From Cupriavidus sp. P-10 (GTDB taxonomy: Bacteria; Pseudomonadota; Gammaproteobacteria; Burkholderiales; Burkholderiaceae): a DNA stretch of 64,000 nt. Positions 9,124-18,024 of the stretch are shown in pieces. The stretch covers positions 124,001 through 188,000 of the forward strand of contig NZ_AP025173.1 in NCBI RefSeq assembly GCF_003402535.2. Reading direction: 5' to 3'. Each line of letters opens with the position of its first letter. Position 1 is the first letter of the stretch. The position numbers were made by a program, and so were the translations under genes. The notes below the pieces were generated by a model. That model had not been told where the DNA came from. It saw only the letters and a list, made by a program, of their open reading frames with translations, and did no database searches.

Positions 9124-9438
9124 TCATTCCTGCTGGATAAGGAAACGCTCGGGCCGCTTGCCCAGCCAAGCCGGCGTCCGGCCACGTCCCGACCAGGTCT
9201 TGCCGGTTTTGGGATCCATATACTTCGGCGGCAGCGGCGCTTTCTCGGTGGCAGCGGACGCTGTACCGGCAGGCCGGCCCCGACGACGCCGCGGCGCCAC
9301 GTCTTCCGGCGACAGCTCATACCGAGTCATCAGCTCGCGAATCTGCTCGATGACGCCAGCGACCTCAGTTGAACGCGCCTCTTCGAGCTGGGCTTCCAAC
9401 GCTTGCTTCCGCGCCATCAATTCTTGATACGTTGCCAT
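9124..9438 (-). CDS. H-NS-family nucleoid protein (Burkholderiales type)
   Basis: A 104-residue H-NS-like protein. The N-terminal coiled coil (MATYQELMARKQALEAQLEEARSTEVAGVIEQIRELM) mediates oligomerisation. The C-terminal domain KYMDPKTGKTWSGRGRTPAWLG is the classic H-NS DNA-binding loop, preceded by a basic RRRRGRPAG linker. ATG 9438 has GGAGG at a good distance; an in-frame TTG 12 bases upstream overlaps that site and is not favoured. Such proteins silence AT-rich foreign DNA, of which this window has several tracts. Confidence 0.93.
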   Translation of the reverse strand: MATYQELMARKQALEAQLEEARSTEVAGVIEQIRELMTRYELSPEDVAPRRRRGRPAGTASAATEKAPLPPKYMDPKTGKTWSGRGRTPAWLGKRPERFLIQQE

Positions 9439-9773
9439 CTTCGCCTCCAATTGTTCAGTCGCTTTTGACTTATACGCATTCTAAAGTCGGCCTGCAAGGT
9501 ATTCGTTCTCTACCTTCATACGGAACTTAACATTCCATTCACTTTAATGAATATTCGTATGGGCCTGTGACAGCGGTCGGCGGCGAATAAAGTGACACGA
9601 AGATATCGCCCTCCCCAGGAATGGCGGCCATTCGCCCCAAAGCCGTAGCTCGCAGAAATAGGTACGCTCGGCGGCGTGAAATCCCATTGGGCGATGTAAT
9701 GGAGCTCGGCGCAAGCGATCCGCATACAACGAAGGCTTCACGATGAAGTCGCCGCTGCGCATCTGCGGTTGAA

Positions 9774-9849
9774 TGGTGGGCCTCCCGTGAGTCGAACACG
9801 GCACCAACGGATGAGTCCGCTGCTCGAACCAGGCATGAGCTAGAGGCCT
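9774..9849 (-). tRNA. tRNA-Met(CAT)-like gene with shortened anticodon arm (probable pseudo-tRNA)
   Basis: Read on the minus strand, 76 bases fold as a tRNA ending in encoded CCA. Acceptor AGGCCTC pairs with GAGGCCC (only the first pair, A-C, is mismatched). The D stem is GCTC/GAGC. The T arm is CCGTG-TTCGACT-CACGG with five pairs and a seven-base loop, followed by discriminator A and CCA. The anticodon arm is three bases short: GCGGACTCATCCGTTGG lacks about AAT compared with the expected GCGGA-CTCATAA-TCCGT. A normal seven-base loop cannot form with the five-pair stem. CAT remains readable as the anticodon. No function should be assumed. Confidence 0.6.
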
Positions 9850-9967
9850 AATTGGAAGGGGGAAAGCTGTCAGCACAAAGTTTGTCGGGCCTCAGCTTTC
9901 CTCAGCAGTGCTCCTACCTTGCGCCAATCGGCTGGTTGCGGATAGGCGTTACCAGCCGATGCAAGGA

Positions 9968-10438
9968 TCACACCGACGCTTCAGGCGAAGCTACAGCTGG
10001 AACCACCTTCTTCGCCGAAGCCCGTTTCTTCGTCACGGATTTCACTGCTGCCGCCTTCGGCGCTGCTTTCGCGGCGACCTTGCCCTTGATACCGGGTGCG
10101 GCCTTTTTCGCGGCCTCTTTCGTTGCGGCAGCTTTGTTGCTCGTCGCCTTCTTGGCGCCTGCAGCCTTGGCCTTCTTCGCCGCGAGCTTGTCCTTTGCGG
10201 CTTGCTTTTCAAAGCGGGCCGCGGCCTTTGCGGCTTCCACGGCCTGGGCAATTTCGCGCTTTGCCGCTTCAATTGCCTTCTTCGTGTCGGCGCGCAACTT
10301 CAGCAAGCGCTTCTTCGCTGCCTGAGCCTCACGGGCGAGCACGCTAGCCTTTTTCGTCGGCACTGTCATCTTCTTCGCGGCAGACCTTTTCTTCGTGACT
10401 GCCTCTGCAAGAACAGTTCTTTTAGTTGCTGCGACCAT
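9968..10438 (-). CDS. Histone H1-like Lys/Ala-rich DNA-binding protein
   Basis: A 156-residue highly basic protein made mostly of Lys and Ala (KKAAPGIKGKVAAKAAPKAAAVKSVTKKRASAKK), similar to bacterial histone-H1 homologues such as Bordetella BpH1 and AlgP-like tails. The middle part (KKRLLKLRADTKKAIEAAKREIAQAVEAAKAAARFEKQAAKDKLAAKK) is predicted helical. Such proteins condense or bridge DNA non-specifically. It lies about 530 bases upstream of the H-NS gene on the same strand, but with the tRNA-like sequence between, so co-transcription is unlikely. The repetitive sequence makes copy-number slippage probable. Confidence 0.8.
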   Translation of the reverse strand: MVAATKRTVLAEAVTKKRSAAKKMTVPTKKASVLAREAQAAKKRLLKLRADTKKAIEAAKREIAQAVEAAKAAARFEKQAAKDKLAAKKAKAAGAKKATSNKAAATKEAAKKAAPGIKGKVAAKAAPKAAAVKSVTKKRASAKKVVPAVASPEASV

Positions 10439-11109
10439 GTTGATTACCCGTTAGTTGTGGAGAGCGGAGTATAACCGCAGGGCTGGCGTACCTAATAGCG
10501 GTCTGGCTTGTCCTTGTGGGCGCGACGCCTTTGGCAGCCTGGCGCAATTAGCGGCGGCCAAAAAGCGGCATCACGATTGAGCCAATACGGCGCTCTGGCG
10601 CAATTGGCGGAAACGACTCATCATTCGCGCCGGCTTCTCACGTCGTTGCCCACCCCTTCCTCTGCTGCTAGCCTGCGCAGCGGACACCGCTACTCTCGAT
10701 CATTTCGGCGCCGCCTTCCGGCGTTCAGCCGGGGGCATCACGAGGTAGCCAATCGCGCGACGCTCGAGTTGAGCGAGGGGTCACCATGATCAGGCCGTAG
10801 TGGCGTGCCTGACCGCTCTTCCACATAGGCTCCGAACAGAGGGTCGGAGATGATCGGCACGCCGCCGATGGTAGGTGCGCGCAACATCGCCTGGTTGCGT
10901 TGCTTCATGCTGCTGCGTTGCCGCATTCTTTTGGCTTGATGCCGGCGACAAAGAAGTTTATTGTGGCCGCTCGGTGTACGCTTCCCCGCCCTCCTCGCAC
11001 CAATCCACCATTGCCCCGGCCACTGTCCACATTGTCGACTGGGGAATCTATCTCGCGGCAGCAGTAGTAGTAGTTCGTTTTTCCAAACCACGACAACGGA
11101 GGCCGACAT
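10439..11109. other. 670-base stretch without a confident gene
   Basis: The only coding-like tract is on the minus strand near 10738-10910 (AMLRAPTIGGVPIISDPLFGAYVEERSGTPL), which looks like a gene fragment but was not identified. CTGGCGCAATTRGCGG occurs twice, at 10540 and 10593. The promoter of the small gene at 11110 should lie at the right end. Confidence 0.35.
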
Positions 11110-11310
11110 ATGCTAAGCCCGCATGAGATCGCCGCGCTACTGCTGCTCGGCGACGAGGAGGAGATCGACGACCTCGAACCTGAGCAATTGGACACCTTGT
11201 TGGCTCACAAGCTGGTCACGATGGAACATGGTCATGCCAGCGGCAATGCCTATCCTCGCCTGACAAGTCAGGGGCATTCCATTCTCGAAGCGGTGCGCCG
11301 AATTCGGTAG
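11110..11310 (+). CDS. Conserved 66-residue protein, family with the gene at 37050
   Basis: Short acidic protein beginning MLSPHEIAALLLLGDEEEIDDLEPEQLD and ending with PRLTSQGHSILEAVRRIR. A close paralogue at 37050-37241 shares SPHEIAALLLIGD, DDLEPDQLD, KLVTIE, and AYPRLTRQGQSMLEAV. The C-terminal half resembles the winged-helix end of some MarR-like proteins (LT..G...LEAV), but there is no recognisable domain assignment. The ribosome-site context GGAGGCCGAC is also shared by the two copies. Conservation between copies supports a real gene; function unknown. Confidence 0.75.
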   Translation: MLSPHEIAALLLLGDEEEIDDLEPEQLDTLLAHKLVTMEHGHASGNAYPRLTSQGHSILEAVRRIR

Positions 11311-11674
11311 TCAGTCAGCTTTAGCCCAAAAGCAGACGACCGTCGCGGCCGAAGCCGCGAACTGGTTGATAAGCTGTGGCTTCCTGGCGTGTGGCGCCTG
11401 TGGCTGGATCCTGGTGCATTGTTCGGTGTCACATTGCCGTGGCAGCGGCTGGCGCGGGCGGCTGCGTGTTGCGCCTATGATCTTTCCCCCGCTTCCCCCG
11501 TTCCGCGGCTCCCGTGCCCAGACGCGGACCTCCAGCATATTGCTCGGTTCAACCTGCTCCCATGACGGGACCTGACAAAGACGGCCGCTCCCCGCTTACA
11601 ATGCTGCTATGCAATATGGATCAGGGCTGAAGAAGCGCGAATAGCCACACGCCCTGTATGTAGTGGAGGAGAAA
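11311..11674. other. 364-base intergenic stretch
   Basis: I see no gene, repeat or clear structure here. It presumably holds the promoter for the gene at 11675, whose GGAGGAG ribosome site is at 11664-11670. Confidence 0.4.
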
Positions 11675-12049
11675 ATGGCGACAGCTCTGGCTGGGACGAA
11701 AAGCGAGGCGCTGAAGCTCCTGGAAACAGAGGGAGTAACGGTCGTGGATTTGAACTACGAGTCTGGTTGGCAAGATGCGATTGAGCTTGGCAGGCGGGGT
11801 GAAAAGCTCGGTGTACACGTCCAGTATCGCGGCCATGAGAGCATTGCCGTTAGCTCCCCGGCGGCGCTCGTTGGCGGGCTGATTCGCCCGAAGTTGACCT
11901 TCCGTCAGCGCAATCTTTACTGCCAATTTGAGCTCAGCAAGCTGCCAACGGGTGAGCTAGAGCGCCTGGAGGCAAAGGCGGCCAGGCTTGGCGATTACAT
12001 CCTCGCGGGACACCTAACAAGGGATGTCGATGCGGTGTGGTCGGAGTAA
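11675..12049 (+). CDS. Conserved small protein of unknown function (intact paralogue of 1028)
   Basis: A 124-residue protein with a conserved core: VDLNYESGWQDAIELG, VQYRGHESIAVSSP, KLTFRQRNLYCQFEL and a C-terminal LERLEAKAARLGDYILAGHL. The disrupted copy at 1028-1399 aligns throughout, which supports the reading frame. ATG 11675 is preceded by GGAGGAG at 11664-11670; an in-frame GTG at 11663 starts within that site and is unlikely. No signal peptide or membrane segment is visible. I do not recognise the family. Confidence 0.75.
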   Translation: MATALAGTKSEALKLLETEGVTVVDLNYESGWQDAIELGRRGEKLGVHVQYRGHESIAVSSPAALVGGLIRPKLTFRQRNLYCQFELSKLPTGELERLEAKAARLGDYILAGHLTRDVDAVWSE

Positions 12050-12185
12050 CGCATCGCCAGGCAGCCTTGGTGAAGCCGAGATCAGATTCAGCTCCCCGAG
12101 TCACGCCTTGATGCTCTGCCCCGCCCCAACAGACCCGCATGGGGACGAGCACGGCCAGTGTAGTCGTACCTAGCCACGGGCCTTT

Positions 12186-12530
12186 CTACCGGAGCAGCTC
12201 AAAGATCTCTTTTGCGTGCTCAAGGTGGCGCCTTCTGCTCTGACAGCGTCGATGCCTTCGATTTGATCGCAGCCGGAGGAGGCCTGAGCCTCGGCAGCCT
12301 GCGACTAGCGCTGAAATCGCGGGAGGATGCTGAGCTCGCCGAGTGCTTGTGTCCGAAGGTGCACGGTGCCGGTCCGGACGATTTCCGGACGTGCCCTTCG
12401 CGAAACAGGTGATGGTATCGCCCGTGAGCACCGATACGGGATATGCGCCTCGTCGAGCGCGGTGGCAACGAGCTCGAGCATGCTGGTGAACTGCGAGAAC
12501 AGGAGAATCTTTCGACCTTCCTCGACGAGG
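12186..12530 (-). pseudogene. SNF2-family helicase C-terminal remnant
   Basis: On the minus strand from about 12530 the sequence reads LVEEGRKILLFSQFTSMLELVATALDEAHIPY across more than one stretch, a hallmark of the SNF2/Swi2 helicase C-terminal lobe. It then shifts frame to VLTGDT, shifts again, and ends at about 12186 with LEHAKEIFELLR and a stop, matching the C-terminal end of such proteins. The upstream two thirds of the helicase are absent. This is a decayed 3' fragment. Confidence 0.6.
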
Positions 12531-12691
12531 CAACACTACCCACCGCATATTGCGGCGCACAACGTCGTCCGGTATTATTCAAAATTCCCCCATTCTGCGC
12601 ACACCGGATTCCGCGAGAGGCATTCTGACCTCGACTGTCCGTGCGTCATTCCACGATTTCGTTCGCACCCCGACAGGCTTGAACAGCCGTC

Positions 12692-14722
12692 ATGTCCGCG
12701 ACGATCGTCGGCCAACCTGTCGAGGAGAGTGTATTGGCAAATCCAGTTCGCGACGATTCAGCATCCCGCACGATCGCGGTCACGTCAAAGACCGGCCGCC
12801 GCTCTCCAAAAGGAAAGATCCAGGCGGTCGCAACACCGCTGGACATCGCGTCCATGGCGCGCCAGGACGAGGAGCGTCAACGCCAGATGCGCGCGCTGAT
12901 CGCGCTTGGCCGTGAGCGCGGCTATCTCACCCACGCGGACATCAACGATCACCTGCCCGACAACTTTACGCAAACTGCTGCGATGGAGACGATCGTCAGC
13001 ACATTCAGCGACATGGGGGTGGCCGTGTACGAGCAGGCGCCGGACGCGGAGACGCTCCTGTTAAGCGATGCCGCGCCTGCCGCGGCATCCGACGATCAGG
13101 CGGATGAGGAAGCGGAAGCTGCACTGTCGACCGTCGATTCCGAATTCGGCCGCACTACTGATCCGGTCCGGATGTACATGCGAGAAATGGGCGCCAGTGA
13201 ACTGCTGACTCGCGCCGGCGAAATCGAGATCGCAAAACGCGTCGAAGGCGGCCTGCAGGACATGATTCAGGCGATCGCCGCGTGTCCGTCAGTCGTGTCC
13301 ACGATTCTTGCCGATGCGGACCGCATCGTTGCCGGCGAACTGCGTATCGACGAACTGGTCGATGGCATCAGCGACGACGTGAACGAAAGCGAAATGGCGC
13401 TAGAGTCCGATGACGTTCAAGTGGAAGCAGACGCCTCCGACGATGACCCGGATGGTGATGACGCTGAAACGGACGCCGCGGATCCGGAGAAAGCGAACGC
13501 AGCCCGCCTCGAACAACTCACGATCGACAGTCTTGCGATTTTCGCGCGCGTGCGTGTACTGTTCGAGCAGTTGCCGGATGCACCCGTTACTGGGAAAGCC
13601 CGTTCCGCAGCCGTTGCGCAATTGCGCTTGGAGATCCAGCGTGAACTGGCTCCGATCCGCTTTACGGCCAAGACTATCGACCGCCTGTGTGCCAGTGTGC
13701 ACGAACAGGTTACCGAGGTTCGTGCAATCGAGCGCAGCATCCTGGAGATCGCCGTCGACCGTTGCGGCATGCCACGCGAGGCGTTTGTCGAGTCGTTCCC
13801 GGGCCACGAGACCGACCTTGAATGGACCAGCCATCTGGCGGCGACTTCGCGGCAGTTTGGCGCAGCGCTCGAGCGACATCTGCCGGCCATTCAGGCCGGC
13901 CAGCAGAAACTCATAGACATCGAGGCCGGGGTCTCGCTGCCGCTCCAGCAGCTCAAGCGGATCAACCGCCAGATGAGCGCCGCGGAGTTGAAAATGCGGC
14001 AGGCCAAGCGAGAACTGATCGAAGCGAATCTTCGTCTTGTCATTTCAATCGCCAAGAAATACGTGAACCGCGGCATGCAGTTCCTGGATCTAATCCAGGA
14101 AGGCAATATCGGCCTGATGAAGGCGGTGGACAAGTTCGAATACCGGCGCGGCTGGAAGTTTTCGACGTACGCCACTTGGTGGGTCCGGCAGGCTGTCACG
14201 CGTGCGCTTGCCGATCAGGCGCGAACCATTCGTGTGCCGGTCCACATGATCGAGATGATCAACAAGCTGAATCGGATTTCGCGCGAATTCCTGCAACAGA
14301 CGGGACAGGAAGCGCATCCCTCCGTCCTCGCCGAGCGCATGGAGATGTCCGAGGAAAAAGTGCGCAGTATCCTCAGGATCGCGAGGCAACCTGTCTCGCT
14401 CGAGACCCCTGTGGGCGACGACGCCGACGCGACGCTCGGCGACATGATTGAGGATGTCTCTGCGAGTTCACCGGCTGAGGCCGTGATTCACGCGAACATG
14501 CGCGCCGCGATCGATGAGGCACTCGACGGGTTATCGCCGCGCGAGGCCAAGGTCCTGCGGATGCGATTCGGGCTCGATACGATCTCGGACCACACGCTTG
14601 AAGAGGTCGGCAAGCAGTTCGACCTGACCCGCGAGCGGATCCGTCAGATTGAGAGCAAGGCGATGCGCAAGCTGATGCATCCCAGTCGTGCTGACAAGTT
14701 GAGGCCCTTTCTCGAGCGCTGA
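12692..14722 (+). CDS. rpoD: RNA polymerase primary-type sigma factor (additional RpoD)
   Basis: A 676-residue group 1 sigma-70. Region 1.1 is near residues 65-110, region 1.2 reads [28 protein letters not shown], and an acidic non-conserved insert lies around 230-260. Region 2 is canonical ([59 protein letters not shown]), as is region 4.2 ([31 protein letters not shown]). Small departures from housekeeping RpoD ([20 protein letters not shown], weakly conserved region 1.1) suggest a second, plasmid- or chromid-borne copy and not the chromosomal one. No recognised operon partner (dnaG, rpsU) is next to it, which supports that reading. Confidence 0.92.
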   Translation: MSATIVGQPVEESVLANPVRDDSASRTIAVTSKTGRRSPKGKIQAVATPLDIASMARQDEERQRQMRALIALGRERGYLTHADINDHLPDNFTQTAAMETIVSTFSDMGVAVYEQAPDAETLLLSDAAPAAASDDQADEEAEAALSTVDSEFGRTTDPVRMYMREMGASELLTRAGEIEIAKRVEGGLQDMIQAIAACPSVVSTILADADRIVAGELRIDELVDGISDDVNESEMALESDDVQVEADASDDDPDGDDAETDAADPEKANAARLEQLTIDSLAIFARVRVLFEQLPDAPVTGKARSAAVAQLRLEIQRELAPIRFTAKTIDRLCASVHEQVTEVRAIERSILEIAVDRCGMPREAFVESFPGHETDLEWTSHLAATSRQFGAALERHLPAIQAGQQKLIDIEAGVSLPLQQLKRINRQMSAAELKMRQAKRELIEANLRLVISIAKKYVNRGMQFLDLIQEGNIGLMKAVDKFEYRRGWKFSTYATWWVRQAVTRALADQARTIRVPVHMIEMINKLNRISREFLQQTGQEAHPSVLAERMEMSEEKVRSILRIARQPVSLETPVGDDADATLGDMIEDVSASSPAEAVIHANMRAAIDEALDGLSPREAKVLRMRFGLDTISDHTLEEVGKQFDLTRERIRQIESKAMRKLMHPSRADKLRPFLER

Positions 14723-14831
14723 GCAAAGGCGAGGAGTACGCGCCCCCTTTCGACGCCCTACTCCAGACCCACAGCGATCACGCATCGGCCCGATCGCTGC
14801 CCTGGCAGGACGCGTTTGCTGCGCGGAGAAC

Positions 14832-15035
14832 TTACAGCGGTTTGATGTTCGCTGCCTGTTTCCCCTTGGGGCCTTGCTTGACTTCAAAACTGACCTTCTG
14901 GCCCTCCTGAAGTGATTTGAAGCCATTTCCCTGAACCTCGGAGAAGTGCGCGAACAGGTCATCGCCGCCGTCGTCCGGCGTGATGAAACCAAAACCCTTC
15001 GCATCGTTAAACCACTTGACGGTACCTGTTGCCAT
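14832..15035 (-). CDS. cspA: Cold-shock protein, CspA family
   Basis: A 67-residue CspA-type RNA/ssDNA chaperone. [34 protein letters not shown] carries both RNP motifs (KGFGFI and DLFAHF). The C-terminal [13 protein letters not shown] is typical. Length equals that of E. coli and beta-proteobacterial Csps when started at ATG 15035. A longer frame upstream lacks homology. The gene is convergent with the sigma-factor gene. Confidence 0.95.
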   Translation of the reverse strand: MATGTVKWFNDAKGFGFITPDDGGDDLFAHFSEVQGNGFKSLQEGQKVSFEVKQGPKGKQAANIKPL

Positions 15036-15169
15036 GTTCTGAATGTTCCAAGGAAGACTAGTTGTAGATGACGCCACCGGCCTGCGCCAGACGTGCGGCT
15101 ATCTTGTATCACAGGTGAGCCGTCGCAGACAATCCAGGTTTTTTCGAACGGGCTCCGACGAGCTGTACC

Positions 15170-15580
15170 ATGACGTTGTGCGCGAAGGTTTGCGTCAACT
15201 CGCCGGTCAGCGTGGTTTCGACTTCCCCGGCCACCTGAACGCGACCGGTTGCCGCAGCGTGCGATCGCGCTGCAGCAGAATGCGATGTTCGTACAGCCAC
15301 CGTTTGAGATCCCGCAGCAAGCCATTGCGATCCTGTTTGCCCGAGATCGCCCTTGAACCAGCGCACCACATAGCGGCGCTGATGCTCCGTCATCGCGCCG
15401 AAGCCGAGTGCCCGATACGCGCAGGTCTGTGCTCGACCAGCGTGTCGATGTGACATCATAAGGCGCGTACAGCGTGCCGAGATCGGGCGGCTCAATGCCC
15501 AGTTGCTCGCCCGGGTGTTGCCTGAGATTGCGCGGTACGTACCGGCAGGCCTCGGTGCGCCCCGACTGCAGTGAAGCGAA
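15170..15580 (-). pseudogene. Tn3-family transposase (DUF4158-type N-terminus) remnant
   Basis: On the minus strand, pieces in different frames read YVPRNLRQHPGEQLGIEPPDLGTL, then AYRALGFGAMTEHQRRYVVRWFKGDLG, then RDLKRWLYEHRILLQRDRTLRQP. These resemble the N-terminal DUF4158 region of Tn3-family TnpA proteins (MTEHQRRALVR.., RWLYEHRLLI). Frames change several times and the catalytic part is absent. No Tn3 terminal repeat was found nearby. Confidence 0.5.
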
Positions 15581-15753
15581 TGTTATCGCCGAGGGCATCG
15601 AGCGCCGTCCCAGCGCGGATGGTGACTGGGCAGACTACGCGAACACCGGTCTAAGCACCGACGCCCGCGGAGTTACCGATCGCTGTGGGAGCAGATCCAC
15701 GGCCCCGGCTCATGGATCGCCAACCCGTGAGTGAGCCTGGTGGAGTTCAGGTT

Positions 15754-15957
15754 TCAGACATGAGCATCAACCCACGCCCTCGCCCAGACGAGGCCTTCCG
15801 CGACTGCCCGCTGGAAGCTCGGGTAGAAGCCAATCGGATCGGAGGTCTCCAGCACTTGGGTGCCCTTCTCTACGGCCCCCGAAGCTTCGAACGAGCCGTC
15901 CCCCATGGGCTTCGCAAAGCCTCGAATGGTGTATCCCCCGTAGGTCTCTGTTGCCAT
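15754..15957 (-). CDS. Small conserved protein of unknown function
   Basis: A 67-residue protein, MATETYGGYTIRGFAKPMGDGSFEASGAVEKG...DAHV. Short proteins of this pattern (YGGY.IRG.A.P..DG.F.ASG.V) are common in Burkholderiales as stand-alone hypotheticals; function unknown. A G-rich ribosome site stands about 6 bases before the ATG. The acidic, compact sequence with no membrane segment suggests a soluble cytoplasmic protein. Confidence 0.65.
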   Translation of the reverse strand: MATETYGGYTIRGFAKPMGDGSFEASGAVEKGTQVLETSDPIGFYPSFQRAVAEGLVWARAWVDAHV

Positions 15958-16021
15958 AGTCCCCCCCGTCCGTTTCGGAGGATCGTAGCATGACGAAACA
16001 AACGCCCCATCCCGGCCATAA

Positions 16022-16741
<720 letters not shown>

Positions 16742-16974
16742 ATGTGCGAAGCCAGACAAGAGTTGACTTTGCGGCTCCAGTCCAATGCTGCTGGCAACCT
16801 GACTCTTGTTTCGGCTCGATGTCCGCTCGTCAGAAAAGCGAACGGCGGAGATGGGTTGCGCCGACCGCCGCCTTCCATTCAGCTGACGCCAGTCGACCCG
16901 AAGAGTCAGTCAGTTCCTAGCCGAAGCGGCCGTTCCCCGATTACGATCGAAGGGGGAGACTGGTCCCGTGGGCT

Positions 16975-18024
16975 TCAGAGTGAAACTTCGACAAACTGCT
17001 CGCCGGCCATCGGATAGAGGGGCTTGAAGCTCGGCCACCCTTCCGGTTTGAGGCGCCATCTCGAGGTGTGCGGCACGTCGTAGTTGAAGAAGATCTCTGG
17101 GTGCTTGCCTTTGGCAATCAGCCGCGCGATCAGCTCGTTGTCGGGATGCCGGTACTTCTTTCCGCTCGTGCTAATCAAGAATCGCGAGCACCGGAGGGAC
17201 GTCAGGAGATCCAGGTCAGTATTGGCCTTGCTGCCATGGTGAGACACCTTGAGCAGATCGATCGGCTCTTGCTTCGAGTGATGGACCGCGAGCCCAGCCT
17301 TCACCACTTCGGCGAACGCGTCTGCGGCCAACAACATGCGCTTGTCGCCGAACTGCAGTAGTAGAGCAATACTGCTGCCGTTGGGAGTGGAGCTATCGGA
17401 CCGGGACTTTGACTTGGACAACTGTGAGAAGTCTCCTGGGGGCCAAGGGTCCTTGCGTCCCAGTCGGTCACCGGGGCCTGCGGGCGGCTCCGTCGGCGGC
17501 AACTCGGGATTCGCCCATTCCTCCGACAGCTTCTTCAGCGCCAAGGCATCTGGTGACAGCACCCGCACCTGTAGCTTGCCTTCAAGGATGACCTCCTTAC
17601 ACGATTGTTGGATCGTGCCCCTATCCGGAAACGCGTGATTCCAGGGAAGATTCCGGCGCCGGATCAACTTCGACAGAGCGTCGCCTTCACTCGGACCAAG
17701 CCTGTCTGCCTGTCGCAGGTGTTGATAGCCGTTGAACCATACGTCCGCGATGTCGAGCCACTCGGGCGGGTCGCTCAGCAGTTCGATCATCCCCTCGATG
17801 TGATCGAGGTCATAATGCGTCACCACCAGAGCCTCCAGTCGAAGCCGGCCGTTGACGCATAGCGGCTTCAGTACGGCCAGCAGCGCTTCCCGGGTGCCAG
17901 CGGGTCCGCCGTCGACTAGCACATGGCGAGGCCGGTCCGGGTTGCCGTAGCTGACGAGCAGCGCGTCGCCGTGTTCGGCTTGGATGGCTCTGATTCGAAA
18001 CATGCGCTTCTCCACTCCGCTCAT
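16975..18024 (-). CDS. ComEC/Rec2-type metallo-beta-lactamase-fold hydrolase
   Basis: A 349-residue stand-alone MBL-fold protein. The metal site THYDLDHIEG (His70, Asp72, Asp74, His75) and the later KVSHHGSKANTD are the two signature motifs of the ComEC-type MBL branch, without the ComEC membrane channel. The middle region (about 170-240) is low-complexity (GPGDRLGRKDPWPPGDFSQLSKSKSRS). It starts at ATG 18024, overlapping the stop of the CHAT gene by 4 bases (ATGA at 18024-18021), so it is translationally coupled. Known relatives are nucleases or phosphodiesterases. Here the partner protease suggests an effector or regulator pair. Confidence 0.88.
   Translation of the reverse strand: MSGVEKRMFRIRAIQAEHGDALLVSYGNPDRPRHVLVDGGPAGTREALLAVLKPLCVNGRLRLEALVVTHYDLDHIEGMIELLSDPPEWLDIADVWFNGYQHLRQADRLGPSEGDALSKLIRRRNLPWNHAFPDRGTIQQSCKEVILEGKLQVRVLSPDALALKKLSEEWANPELPPTEPPAGPGDRLGRKDPWPPGDFSQLSKSKSRSDSSTPNGSSIALLLQFGDKRMLLAADAFAEVVKAGLAVHHSKQEPIDLLKVSHHGSKANTDLDLLTSLRCSRFLISTSGKKYRHPDNELIARLIAKGKHPEIFFNYDVPHTSRWRLKPEGWPSFKPLYPMAGEQFVEVSL

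Noticed and set aside
12692..14722. Sigma factor as an RpoS or RpoH paralogue
   Set aside because: It has region 1.1, a large non-conserved insert and group 1 region 4 sequence, so it is a primary-type factor.
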